NCBI GenBank assembly: GCA_963845735.1
Contig: CAWJTR010000012.1
Coordinates: 186,001 to 250,000 of the forward strand
Length of the DNA stretch: 64,000 nt
Direction of reading: 5' to 3'
Origin: AP-15 sp963845735
Lineage (GTDB): Bacteria > Pseudomonadota > Alphaproteobacteria > ATCC43930 > CGMCC-115725
Shown here in pieces: positions 31,209-40,048 of this stretch. The position numbers and the translations under genes were made by a program. Each line of letters opens with the position of its first letter. Positions within the stretch are counted from its first letter, which is position 1. The notes under the pieces were generated by a model. The model was not told the DNA's origin and did no database searches. It saw only the letters and a program-made list of their open reading frames with translations.

Positions 31209-32108
31209 ATGCCCAGCCTGAAAGACCTGCGGGTGCGCATTCGCAGCGTCAGGTCTACCCAAAAGATTACCGCGGCGATGAAGGTGGTCGCCGCCTCGCG
31301 GTTGCGCCGCGCTCAGGAGCAGGCCGAAGCGGCGCGGCCCTATGCACAGCGTATGGAGCGGGTCCTGGCCTCGCTCGCGGTCCGCATGACCGGCCTGCCC
31401 AGCGCACCGCCGCTGCTCGTCGGCTCCGGTAAGGACGCGACCCACATGATCGTTGTCGCGACCTCCGACCGAGGCCTCGCAGGCGGCTTCAACGCCTCGA
31501 TCCTGCGCGAGACGCGGCGCCGCGTGCGCGAACTCGAAGCAGCGGGCAAAAGGGTGATGATTCTGACGATCGGGCGTAAAGGCCGCGACGGCCTCCGCCG
31601 CGATTACGGGGGGCTGATCCACGACAGCCTGACCGATATCGGCCGCCGCCGGCTGTCGTTCGACGAGGCGCGCGACATCGCCGAGCGCATCCTCGTGCTT
31701 TTTCGCGCAGACGCGTTCGACGCCTGCACGATCATCTACAACCGTTTCCGTTCGGCGATCACCCAGATCGTGACGGCGCAGCAGCTGATCCCGTTTCCGC
31801 CGCCGGACGAGACCGAAGCGGGGACCGTTTCGGCTGCGGTGGGCGGGGTTTACGAGTTCGAGCCGTCGGAAGAAGAGATCCTCGGCGAATTATTGCCGCA
31901 GAATCTCGCGGTGCAGATCTACACCGCGCTGCTCGAAAACGCGGCGAGCGAGCAGGGTGCGCGGATGACGGCGATGGACAATGCCACCCGCAACGCCGGC
32001 GAGATGATCGACCGGCTCACCATGAACTACAATCGCACCCGCCAGGCCGCCATCACCAAGGAGCTGATCGAGATCATCTCCGGCGCCGAGTCGTTGCGGG
32101 CAGCATGA
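31209..32108 (+). CDS. atpG: F1 ATP synthase gamma subunit
   Basis: The rotor shaft subunit, 299 residues. N-terminal MPSLKDLRVRIRSVRSTQKITAAMKVVAASRLRRAQ and C-terminal MTAMDNATRNAGEMIDRLTMNYNRTRQAAITKELIEI are the two conserved coiled-coil helices of gamma. It lies between alpha and beta genes, as usual. Intact. Confidence 0.97.
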   Translation: MPSLKDLRVRIRSVRSTQKITAAMKVVAASRLRRAQEQAEAARPYAQRMERVLASLAVRMTGLPSAPPLLVGSGKDATHMIVVATSDRGLAGGFNASILRETRRRVRELEAAGKRVMILTIGRKGRDGLRRDYGGLIHDSLTDIGRRRLSFDEARDIAERILVLFRADAFDACTIIYNRFRSAITQIVTAQQLIPFPPPDETEAGTVSAAVGGVYEFEPSEEEILGELLPQNLAVQIYTALLENAASEQGARMTAMDNATRNAGEMIDRLTMNYNRTRQAAITKELIEIISGAESLRAA

Positions 32109-32186
32109 CCGCTGGCGATAATAGTCATTCATTTTGGCGCCGGCCGGCGCGTTAAACGCTAAGTTCGAGACGAGGATTTCGAAAAC

Positions 32187-33612
32187 ATGCCTAGAAACAG
32201 TATCGGTAAGATCACGCAGATTATCGGCGCCGTGGTCGATGTGCACTTCGACGGCGAATTGCCGGCAATCCTAAGCGCGCTACACGTCGACGACGCGGGG
32301 CGCACCTTGGTCCTCGAAGTCGCGCAGCAACTCGGCGAAAACGTTGTCCGCACGATCGCGATGGACACCACCGACGGGCTGGTTCGCGGCACGCAGGCGG
32401 TCGATACCGGCGAACCCATCATGATGCCGGTCGGCCCCGAGACGTTGGGCCGCATTCTCAACGTCATCGGCGAACCCGTCGACGAGCGCGGACCGATCCA
32501 GACCAACCGCCGCTCCCCTATCCATAGATCGGCGCCGCCGTTCGTCGACCAGTCGACCGAGGCCGAGATCCTGGTTACCGGGATCAAGGTGGTCGATCTG
32601 CTGACGCCTTACGCCAAGGGCGGCAAGATCGGGCTGTTCGGCGGCGCCGGGGTCGGCAAAACCGTGATCATCATGGAGCTGATCAACAACATCGCCAAGG
32701 CGCATGGCGGCTACTCGGTGTTCGCCGGCGTCGGCGAGCGCACCCGCGAGGGCAACGACCTCTATCACGAGATGATCGAATCCGGGGTCATCAACCCCGG
32801 CGGCGAGGGCTCCAAGGCGGCGCTCGTCTATGGCCAGATGAACGAGCCCCCGGGGGCGCGCGCGCGGGTCGGTCTGTCCGGGCTCACCGTCGCCGAATAT
32901 TTCCGCGACGAAGAGGGCCAGGACGTGCTGTTCTTTGTCGACAACATCTTCCGCTTTACCCAAGCCGGCTCCGAGGTGTCGGCGCTGCTCGGCCGGATCC
33001 CTTCGGCGGTCGGCTATCAGCCGACCTTGGCAACCGATTTGGGAATGTTGGAAGAGCGCATCACCAGCACCAAAAAGGGGTCGATCACGTCGGTGCAGGC
33101 GATCTATGTGCCCGCGGACGATCTGACCGACCCGGCGCCCGCCACGACTTTCTCCCATCTCGACGCGACCACGGTTCTGTCGCGCCAGATCGCCGAGCTC
33201 GGCATTTATCCGGCGGTCGACCCGCTCGAATTCGACCTCGCGCATGCTCGACCCGCGGATTGTCGGCGACGAGCATTACCAGGTCGCCCGCGACGTACAG
33301 CGCGTCTTGCAGACCTACAAATCATTGCAGGACATCATCGCGATCCTCGGCATGGACGAGCTGTCGGAAGAGGACAAACTGACCGTCGCCCGCGCCCGCA
33401 AAATCCAGCGCTTTCTGTCGCAGCCCTTCCATGTCGCCGAGGTGTTCACCGGCACCCCCGGCGTCCTTGTCAGCCTCGAAGAGACGATCAAGGGCTTCAA
33501 GGGCATTGTCGCCGGGGATCACGACGATTTGCCGGAGAGCTCCTTTTACATGGTCGGCACGATCGACGAAGCCGTCGCCAAGGCGCGCAAAATGGCCGCC
33601 GAGGCTACCTGA
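32187..33612 (+). CDS. atpD: F1 ATP synthase beta subunit, frameshifted
   Basis: The catalytic subunit. The first frame carries GLFGGAGVGKTVIIMELI (Walker A), ERTREGNDLYHEM and LFFVDNIFRFTQAGSEVSALLGR, then leaves the family pattern after YPAVDPLEF. A second frame resumes at RMLDPRIVGDEHYQVARDVQ and runs to the true stop at 33612. Deleting one A from GAATTC (33226-33231) restores VDPLDSTSRMLDP, the conserved sequence, and a protein of about 474 residues. As the gene is a single copy here and essential to the complex, I treat this as a sequence error. If uncorrected, the first frame runs on to 33827. Confidence 0.95.
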
Positions 33613-33624
33613 TGGCCCTCGCCT

Positions 33625-33785
33625 TTCGTTGTCATTCCGGGGCGCGGATATCAGTCCGCGAGCCCGGAACCCATGCACACATCAGGTGCGGTGGGATCGG
33701 CCATAGCGGAATCAATTCGCTTGCGCTCTCCATCGCTTTGGCCGGGCTTGTCCCGGCCATCCACGCCTTCCCCTTGCAGACATCA
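33625..33785. repeat. Dispersed palindromic repeat element inside the atp operon
   Basis: Two palindromic units sit between atpD and atpC. Unit 1 (33635-33669) pairs TTCCGGGGCGCGGA with TCCGCGAGCCCGGAA apart from one mismatch. Unit 2 (33740-33758) pairs GGCCGGG with CCCGGCC. Both resemble the very common alphaproteobacterial intergenic repeats built on CATTCCGGGG and on GGCCGGGCTTGTCCCGGCC. Transcribed, both form stable hairpins and could alter the beta/epsilon ratio or mRNA decay. Confidence 0.7.
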
Positions 33786-33826
33786 ACGGGGCCCTCTAGG
33801 CGCTGCGGCGGACGGGAAACGGGGTA

Positions 33827-34279
33827 ATGCCCGACCGCGTGCAGTTCGAACTGGTGACGCCGGAACGTCTGCTGATCTCGGAAGCCGTCGAGATGGTGGT
33901 GGTCCCGGGAACCGAGGGCAATTTCGGTGTGTTGCCGGGCCACTCCCTGCTGATGTCGACAATCCGGCCCGGCATGATCGAGGTTTACGAGGGCCAGCGG
34001 GTGACCCGGCGCATCTTTGTCGCCGGCGGCTTTGCCGAGGTGACGCCCGAGCGCTGCACCGTCCTCGCCGAGGAAGCAGTGCCTGCGGACGAACTCGACC
34101 GTACCGCGACGGAGGCGGAATTGCAGGTCGTCCAGGGCAATCTTCCGAGCCTGCGCGAACAGGTGTCGCGCAGCACCGGGGCCGAGCGCGAGCGGTTGCT
34201 GATCGAACTGCACGGCCTCGAACGCGACCAGGCCGTCGCCCAGGCCAAGCTGCAGGTGCTCGCCGAAGCGGCACACTGA
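33827..34279 (+). CDS. atpC: F1 ATP synthase epsilon subunit
   Basis: Epsilon sits at the rotor base and can brake ATP hydrolysis. The 150-residue protein shows the N-terminal beta-sandwich (FELVTPERLLISEAVEMVVVPGTEGNFGVLPGH, IFVAGGFAEVTPERCTVLAEEA) and a C-terminal helical hairpin. It is the last gene of the atp operon, separated from atpD by 214 bp of repeat sequence rather than the usual few bases, and converges on the RES toxin gene 8 bp beyond. Confidence 0.95.
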   Translation: MPDRVQFELVTPERLLISEAVEMVVVPGTEGNFGVLPGHSLLMSTIRPGMIEVYEGQRVTRRIFVAGGFAEVTPERCTVLAEEAVPADELDRTATEAELQVVQGNLPSLREQVSRSTGAERERLLIELHGLERDQAVAQAKLQVLAEAAH

Positions 34280-34287
34280 TCCGCGCC

Positions 34288-34833
34288 CTATCTGCCGTGC
34301 TGCCGGCGCCATTTTTCCCAATCGACCGGCTGCGAACCTTTTGAAATCAAGCTGGTAACACGCTCGGTGAAGATCACGAGGTTCGCGCAGTCGAAACGCG
34401 CGCTTGGCACGATCAAGCTGTCGAATTCCAGAAAATAGGCAGCAGCTGCGATCGCTTGGGTCGCCTGATACTCGAAGGTATGATAGCGGGTAATTTCGAC
34501 GCCAAGGGCCACAAGGCTCTCCATGCTGGTAAACCTTAGCGTTCGCTCGGTCTCCACTTCAATAAAATGAATCTCGTGTTCTATGCGGCTCGGCCAAACC
34601 GGTTCCAATGAAAGCCGGTACCCGATCTCCGCAAGTGCCCCATCGCGCTCCAGACTCGTATATAGAACTTCGAACTCGTCGCTTGGGCTCCAGCGTCCGT
34701 GCGCAGTCGAGCCACGCAACGCTTCTCTGCCTTTTCGGGTGACGCGCCAAACCCGACCTCTGAAAGGTTCGGGGTCGATCGCGTCAAGCGCGTCGAGGAT
34801 GCTCCGGTCGTGAACGGGCCGCCGGCCAATCAT
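34288..34833 (-). CDS. RES-domain toxin
   Basis: The 181-residue protein fits the RES family: RVWRVTRKGREALRGSTAHGRWSP (conserved Arg), VLYTSLERDGALAEIGYR (Tyr and Glu), a middle beta core, and a late SLIVPSARFDCANLVIF (conserved Ser). RES toxins of RES/Xre pairs degrade or modify NAD+. The gene starts two bases after the antitoxin stop, so the two are translated together. It lies immediately behind the ATP synthase operon in the opposite direction. Confidence 0.88.
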   Translation of the reverse strand: MIGRRPVHDRSILDALDAIDPEPFRGRVWRVTRKGREALRGSTAHGRWSPSDEFEVLYTSLERDGALAEIGYRLSLEPVWPSRIEHEIHFIEVETERTLRFTSMESLVALGVEITRYHTFEYQATQAIAAAAYFLEFDSLIVPSARFDCANLVIFTERVTSLISKGSQPVDWEKWRRQHGR

Positions 34834-34835
34834 CC

Positions 34836-35174
34836 TTAGGTATAGGTGCTTTGATCGAGGCTCTCTATGACCGCAAGCACCTCGTCCGTTCGACCAGCGT
34901 GGATCAGATCTATTGCTCGTTCACCGTTCAGCAAGGGATGCTTCGAATACAACCAGACTCGAGTCTCATCCGGCGAGTAGAACTCTGCGAGCCGATCGAC
35001 GAGATAGCGGAGGTCTGAGATTACGAGCTGGGTTTTTGGGTGTGGAAATGCTTTGCCCGATGTCCACCGTGACACCGTGGCTGGCGACACTGCTGCGATA
35101 TTGGCTACGTCCGTGCCCTTCAGACCACCGCGCGTTCTCAAATCGTCCAACATCCTGGAAACCGCGCTGGCCAT
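34836..35174 (-). CDS. Xre/MbcA/ParS-type antitoxin
   Basis: From ATG 35174 the protein is 112 residues: an N-terminal HTH (LKGTDVANIAAVSPATVSRWTSG) and the C-terminal MbcA/ParS toxin-binding domain (VDRLAEFYSPDETRVWLYSKHPLLNGERAIDLIHAGRTDEVLAVIE). The domain pair is diagnostic of RES-associated antitoxins, which neutralise the toxin and probably autoregulate the operon. The start begins the HTH; the frame is open much further upstream but then has no family similarity. Confidence 0.88.
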   Translation of the reverse strand: MASAVSRMLDDLRTRGGLKGTDVANIAAVSPATVSRWTSGKAFPHPKTQLVISDLRYLVDRLAEFYSPDETRVWLYSKHPLLNGERAIDLIHAGRTDEVLAVIESLDQSTYT

Positions 35175-35176
35175 AG

Positions 35177-35496
35177 TCAGCGCCCCAGTATCGCGGCAAC
35201 AGCTCCTCCGCCTCCGTCGTCGGCGATCTTCAGCCTTGCGCCGAGACGCGCCGAGCGAACCGCAGGCTCCATCTCGGCGAAATTCGGGTCCAGTACAACC
35301 TCGCAACCACTCGCCTTGAGCAGCTTGAGAAGGCTGAGCTGCTTCGGGAGATGAGCGGCGTCGAAGACGACCCGGCGGTACGGGAAGCGTCCGGCGGCGT
35401 GAACGCTTCGAGTTTGAATTGCCCCGCATGGCCAACGCGAAGGAAGGCGGCCAAGGGTGGCGACGGCGGGTGAAGGTGGTGAAGTGTCGCTGCCAT
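35177..35496 (-). pseudogene. Broken or truncated gene immediately upstream of the Xre antitoxin
   Basis: From ATG 35496 one frame reads MAATLHHLHPPSPPLAAFLRVGHAGQFKLEAF; a second frame goes on as GRFPYRRVVFDAAHLPKQLSLLKLLKASG and CEVVLDPNFAEMEPAVRSARLG, stopping at TGA 35177-35179, two bases before the antitoxin start. Adding one G near 35395 joins them (EAFTAAGRFPYRRVVFDA). The product of about 106 residues looks like the N-terminal part of a larger alpha/beta protein whose remainder was lost at the antitoxin boundary. I do not know the family. It may be co-transcribed with the toxin-antitoxin pair. Confidence 0.45.
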
Positions 35497-35695
35497 AGAA
35501 AAATGTCCAGGTTCAGATGAGTGAGCGTACATTTGTGTTTCAAGAAATGCAATCCTGAAATCAAAATGAGCAATCCATCGTGAGACCCCGACCCCCCACT
35601 GCAAGTGGGAAATATGGTGCACGTTATTATAGAATGGGTTAGCGGAATGCCGGGGGCGGAGTCGGCTCTCAGGCAAGATGCCACAGGGAGGCGGC

Positions 35696-36511
35696 ATGGG
35701 CTCGTGGACGCTCGACGATATTCGCTGGGACCGGTTCGATCGCAGCAAGCTCGACCCGCAGATCGTCCCGATCATCAAGGCGGCGAGCCTGGTCGAATTG
35801 AATGGCGGCGCTTATGCGCGTCATTTGCGCCGCGTCTTTGACGACGATCCGGGCTTCCAGGCGAGTGCTGTGCGCTGGGGCGAGGAGGAGATCCAGCACG
35901 GCCAGGCGCTCGGGCGATGGGCCGAACTCGCCGATCCCGAATTCGATTTCGCCGCCGCCTTCGACCGCTTCCAGGCCGGCTACCACGTCGATTTCGACCG
36001 CGCCACCTCGCGCCGCGGCTCGCGCTCCGGCGAGATGATCGCGCGCTGCATCGTCGAGACCGGGACCAGCTCCTACTACTCGGCCTTGCGCGACGCCGTC
36101 GAGGAACCGGTGTTGAAGCAGATCTGCCGCAACATCGCGGCCGACGAGATCCGCCATTACAAGCTGTTTTCCCGGCAGCTGGCCCGCTGTCTCGAACACG
36201 AGCGGATCGGCTTGTGGCGCCGGTTGCGCGTCGCCTTCGGACGGATCGCCGAATCCGAGGACGACGAACTCGCCTACGCCTATTACGCCGCCAACGAGAC
36301 CGCCCTGCCCTATGACCGCCGGCGCTGCAGCCGGGCCTACGCCCGCCGCGCCCTCGCCACCGTCCGCGCCCGCCATGTCGAGCGCGGCGTCGCGATGATC
36401 TTCAAATCAGTCGGCCTCACCCCCAACAGCCGCCTCGCCCGCGCCGCCGCCCGCCTCGCCTGGGCCGCAACGCGCCGCCGCGCCGCCCGGCTGGCGAAAA
36501 TTGCGGCCTAG
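35696..36511 (+). CDS. Ferritin-like di-iron domain protein
   Basis: The 271-residue helical protein has two E-x-x-H-type motifs, RWGEEEIQHGQALGRW and ICRNIAADEIRHYKLFSR, plus a central GEMIARCIVETGTSSYYSAL with another Glu. This is the pattern of ferritin-like four-helix di-iron proteins (rubrerythrin/acyl-ACP desaturase type). The tail is arginine- and alanine-rich. ATG 35696 follows GGGAGG at good spacing, better than ATG 35678. Whether it oxidises a substrate or handles iron or peroxide is unknown. It stands alone between the toxin-antitoxin locus and the AT-rich island. Confidence 0.8.
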   Translation: MGSWTLDDIRWDRFDRSKLDPQIVPIIKAASLVELNGGAYARHLRRVFDDDPGFQASAVRWGEEEIQHGQALGRWAELADPEFDFAAAFDRFQAGYHVDFDRATSRRGSRSGEMIARCIVETGTSSYYSALRDAVEEPVLKQICRNIAADEIRHYKLFSRQLARCLEHERIGLWRRLRVAFGRIAESEDDELAYAYYAANETALPYDRRRCSRAYARRALATVRARHVERGVAMIFKSVGLTPNSRLARAAARLAWAATRRRAARLAKIAA

Positions 36512-36573
36512 CCGCATAACTGACCTTGTGGAAAATGACGGATAACAGTGATTCTGGAAAAGTGGGCGGTGTC

Positions 36574-37687
36574 CTAGAAGTTCCGCTCCTTTAGACTTTC
36601 ACAGGCTCCATCTAAGCCGGGAAATAAAGCGCCCGCAGTAATGCCCATTAAGGATAGTTCCTTAATCACGTAGTCTCGGTCACGGGCAGGCAAATCGAAC
36701 ACCTCCAGATATTTTCTATTATTTATTTTCTCGACGCTTTCAATATGGCTCTCTATGTCGTCCACGTTCGATATGATCGAAATTGACTGCTGCGGTATCG
36801 CTCTGGCGTTGCCAAATGCGAGCGGATTTATAATCGATGCGTTTGGCGGGAATCCGAATATCTTATCTGTTCTGAGGAAGTTTGTTCCACTCGGGAACGT
36901 CGAGCTTGAATATACGAACGTGCTTCTTACCCCTCTCGTTTTTCTTGATATTCCGAAAGGCGAAAAACGCAGCGACATAAGGTGACCATGTCCAGTCGAG
37001 CATGGGAGTAGGATAGCCGTGATGCTGTGCCAAATTTATGAAGGCCGCATACTGAGTTGAATCTGCGAAATTAAAAACGTGTGGTGTGAGCGCACTAAAT
37101 GTCTTATGCAATTCAGCAATATCGTCTCGCGCATATCTCTGTAGGTCTGTTCTTCCTGTTCGGTGAAATGTTGTCCGCAATCTCCACGTATTATTCTCTT
37201 GGCCGCGATAAATGTATTTTTGTTGTTCGAGGGCGTTGACACGTTTTTTGAACCCCTCCCACCCTTTTGTCGTTGTCGACTTCAAGCCCGACAGCAACCC
37301 TTCTCGTGTTTTGGATTCTGTAGCAACCGCGTTGCCCGCCGTGCCGATTGGCGTTGCCCATTTTATCGACAGAGCGTTTCCTTCGAGTTGTAGGTCGATA
37401 TCCGCTGTAGGGGGCATGACGAGCCCGGCGGTGACCACCTGTTGGAAGGTATCGCGAGATAAGACATTCCCAAAGTTGTCTATATAAGTTATAGGAACGT
37501 TCGTAAGCTGGTGGATATCTGACTTATGTTGAGTCTGTATCTGTACGAATGAGTTGGGATGGGTGGCGTTGTCATCCCACGCAATCGCGGTTCCTGCAAA
37601 ATGATCGTCGAATTCATCTAGGTCGATCACAACCGTTCCGGTATTGCTTCCTGAATACCTAGCAATCCACTGTCCTCTCAACGACAT
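36574..37687 (-). CDS. FRG-domain protein, frameshifted
   Basis: ATG 37687 starts MSLRGQWIARYSGSNTGTVVIDLDE, a beta-rich N-terminal domain of about 115 residues often found before FRG domains. From about residue 150 comes the FRG domain: YIYRGQENNTWRLRTTFHR (the F/Y-R-G signature), then LAQHHGYPTPMLDWTWSPYVAAFFAF. The frame breaks after PEWNKLPQ; the other frame carries on TDKIFGFPPNASI, RAIPQQSISIISNVDDIESH and ends at 36574. One extra base near 36870 explains it. The repaired length is about 370. FRG function is unknown; such genes often lie in mobile or defence islands. The gene is visibly richer in A/T than the core genome. Confidence 0.75.
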
Positions 37688-38217
37688 GGCAGGTTGGCCT
37701 CGAAATCGTGCTGTGCGAGACATTGTAGCTGCGGGCAATCTCGCGCACAGTCTCGCCGTCGACGTCGCGTCGCCGGATCGCCTCGCGCTTTTGATGTGCG
37801 GTCAGTTTCGGTTTGCGGCCGAGCTTGACACCGCGCGCCTTGACGCGTCCGCGTCCCTCACTGGTGCGGGCGCGGATCAAATCGCGCTCGAACTGCGCGG
37901 GGCCGCCGAGGACGGTCAGCATCAAGCGTCCGTGCGCCGCGGTGGTGTCGGCCCATGTATCGCCAAGCGATCGGGTGATCGCGGGGAGCGTCTTCAACAG
38001 GTCGCGTGTCGATCGCGCCAGCCGGTCAAGCCATGTAACCATCAGCACGTGGCTGGTGTCTAACTGGCCGAGGACGCGGCGAAGCTGCGCCCGGCCGGTC
38101 TTGGCTCCGCCGGCCACTTCGCGGTACACCGTGGCCGCCCCGTGCTTCCGCAATTCCGCTACCTGAGCGGCAACGCTCTGGCCGTCGGTCGATACCCCGC
38201 GTATAGTGGTAGATCAC
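37659..38217 (-). CDS. Serine resolvase/invertase (site-specific recombinase), frameshifted, altered 3' end
   Basis: The probable start is GTG 38217 (MIYHYTR). The frame breaks in the C run at 38195-38198; the following frame reads VSTDGQSVAAQVAELRKHGA (catalytic Ser in the R-V-S-T motif), VMVTWLDRLARSTRDLL, the E-helix region FERDLIRARTSEGR and the C-terminal HTH KREAIRRRDVDGETVREIARSYNVSHSTISR. Removing one G restores YTRVSTDGQ. After STISR the usual stop is missing and the frame runs 13 residues into the start of the FRG gene. This is a Tn3-resolvase-type enzyme that probably moved the island. Confidence 0.8.
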
Positions 38218-38295
38218 GGGTTTATTCTGCACCAGGTTGCCACACCAAAAAAAGCGCAATCGCTTCAAAGGTCTAATTTTGGTGCGGAATTCTGT

Positions 38296-38319
38296 GGATA
38301 CCGTTGAAAAACTCGTCCG
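38296..38319 (+). repeat. Left terminal inverted repeat of the IS1182-family element
   Basis: It reads GGATACCGTTGAAAAA, then CTCGTCCG, and forms an inverted repeat with 39882-39905, with one mismatch at position 17 (C against G). Confidence 0.9.
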
Positions 38320-38417
38320 AGCGACGCGGCCATGCTGCCGGTAAAGGAAAAGGGAAGCGATCAGAAAATGGCGGACTGAGACCGATGGTCTCGGCCGGTT
38401 TGGCCGCCCGCCCTTGG

Positions 38418-39821
38418 TCAGGCGGGGCGGCCGGTTGGTATTGGCGGGCGGTAGGCCAGGGACCGGGCCAGCTTTCTTAGATTGTGGACGGTGGCGGCGA
38501 GTAGGAACTCATCGGCGGCGCCCGTGATCCCGCGCAGCCGCAGTCGTCGGAAGCCCAAATTTCGCTTCAGATGGGCGAACGCCATTTCGACTTTGCGCCG
38601 CTCCCGGGCGGAACGCACAAAGGCCTCGGTTCCTTTCAGTGCGCGGACATGCTCGCGTTCGGCCTCGAACAGGTTGCGCGTGACAATCCGCTTTTCTCCT
38701 TTAGTGCAGCGCGGCTTCAGCGGGCAGGTGCGGCAATCCTTGGGGCTCGCCCAGTAAGGCATGGTGCCGTCGTCGCGCACCAAGCCGGTGCTCCTGAGCG
38801 GTTTTCCGCCGGGACAGGTAAAAGCATTGGTTTGCGGATCAAAAGTGAAATCGGCGCGGGTGAAAAAGCCGTTGGTCTGGTGCTCGCGGTCGAGCAGTGG
38901 AGTATGCGGCTCGATCCCGCGCCGCATCAGCCAGCCGATCATCAGCCCCGATCCGTAGGCGGCGTCGGCAGCGAGCCGCTGCGGCTTGAGGCCAAAGCAC
39001 TCTTGGGTTCGCTCCAGCATTGTCTTTGTCGCAGCCACTTCGGCGCTCCAGCGTGCCGGTGTTGCCTCGACATCGACGATAATCGCCTGCTGCAGATCGA
39101 TCAGGTAATTTGTCCCGTAAGCGAACCCGACCTTCCGCTGCCCTTTGTTGGTCCACGCCGCGATCGGATCGCTCAGCGAGGTGACTTTTGGTGGAGCTGG
39201 CGGGTTGCCGGGCGGCATGTCGTTATCCGCATCCTCGGTCTTTGCCGCTTCGGCCGCCGCAGCCTGATCAAGCGCCGCGAGGTACTCCCGCACCGGGCGT
39301 GTGAGTTTCTCCGTTTCCGGCCAGGCCGTTAGCTTGCCATCGACCTTGCGGCCACTACTGGCATCGGCCTCGATCACGCTGGCGTCGATCGCAAAGCCTT
39401 CGCCGCCAACCAGTCCTGCCCGCATGCACCGCTCTACGACCTGTTCAAACAGGCGGCGGAACAGGGCGCTCTCGCGAAAGCGGCCGTGCCGATTCTTGGA
39501 GAAAGTGGAGTGATCCGGGACCGCGCCTTCGAGCCCCAATCGGCAAAACCATCGATACCCAAGATTGAGGTGCGTCTCCTCGCACAAGCGCCGCTCGGAT
39601 CGGATGCCGTAGCAGTAGCCGACCAGCAGCATTCGGATCATCAGTTCGGGATCAATCGAGGGCCGCCCAGTATGGCTGTAAAACGGCGCCAGCTCTCGCC
39701 GCAGGCTGCTCAAGTCGAGGACACCGTCGATCTTCCTCAGCAGATGATCGACTGGAACCCAGTCATCCAAGCGAAATTCGTAGAACAGGCGCTCCTGCAG
39801 CCCGGTCCGTTGCCCCATCAT
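38418..39821 (-). CDS. IS1182-family transposase
   Basis: The 467-residue transposase has the N-terminal DUF772 helical domain (DDWVPVDHLLRKIDGVLDLS, GRPSIDPELMIRMLLVGYCYGIRSERRLCEE) and a DDE catalytic domain: IDASVIEADAS (first Asp), RLAADAAYGSG (second Asp), and a late RRKVEMAFAHLKRNLGFRRLRLRG containing the Glu. A cysteine cluster (CPGGKPL, DCRTCPLKPRC) is typical of the IS1182 group. No frame problem. It fills most of the element. Confidence 0.95.
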   Translation of the reverse strand: MMGQRTGLQERLFYEFRLDDWVPVDHLLRKIDGVLDLSSLRRELAPFYSHTGRPSIDPELMIRMLLVGYCYGIRSERRLCEETHLNLGYRWFCRLGLEGAVPDHSTFSKNRHGRFRESALFRRLFEQVVERCMRAGLVGGEGFAIDASVIEADASSGRKVDGKLTAWPETEKLTRPVREYLAALDQAAAAEAAKTEDADNDMPPGNPPAPPKVTSLSDPIAAWTNKGQRKVGFAYGTNYLIDLQQAIIVDVEATPARWSAEVAATKTMLERTQECFGLKPQRLAADAAYGSGLMIGWLMRRGIEPHTPLLDREHQTNGFFTRADFTFDPQTNAFTCPGGKPLRSTGLVRDDGTMPYWASPKDCRTCPLKPRCTKGEKRIVTRNLFEAEREHVRALKGTEAFVRSARERRKVEMAFAHLKRNLGFRRLRLRGITGAADEFLLAATVHNLRKLARSLAYRPPIPTGRPA

Positions 39822-39881
39822 CCCCCCGGTCCCCCAACCGATTGATGGTCAACGACATAATACCACCCCAGAGCGCTTTAC

Positions 39882-39905
39882 CGGACGACTTTTTCAACGG
39901 TATCC
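39882..39905 (-). repeat. Right terminal inverted repeat of the IS1182-family element
   Basis: On the minus strand it begins GGATACCGTTGAAAAA and matches the left end except for one base. Confidence 0.9.
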
Positions 39906-40048
39906 TTGATATTAGCACAATCGGGACCGAATGCCTGAGCGTTCGGCAGGCCGCGTAATCTCGCCGAAACCCTTGGTATTTGCGCAACCTCTCGGTTAAA
40001 ATCACAGGTGTTGACCGCTGAAGGACTAACATTTAAAGGGCATGTGTT

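Larger units (their letters stand above)
38296..39905. mobile_element. IS1182-family insertion sequence, 1610 bp
   Basis: The left end GGATACCGTTGAAAAACTCGTCCG (38296-38319, 24 bases) and the right end (39882-39905, inverted) match at 23 of 24 positions as terminal inverted repeats. They enclose a single long transposase gene on the minus strand. No target-site duplication is visible in the flanks. The element lies between the resolvase and the coiled-coil membrane-protein gene. Both repeats and the transposase are complete, so it may still be active. Confidence 0.9.

Noticed and set aside
33232..33827. Long C-terminal extension of the ATP synthase beta subunit
   Set aside because: It arises from reading past the GAATTC indel; the family sequence continues in another frame and stops at 33612. 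The extension covers only repeat DNA.
38571..39332. Open plus-strand frame inside the IS element
   Set aside because: It is antisense to the complete transposase gene, with no ribosome-binding site or similarity.
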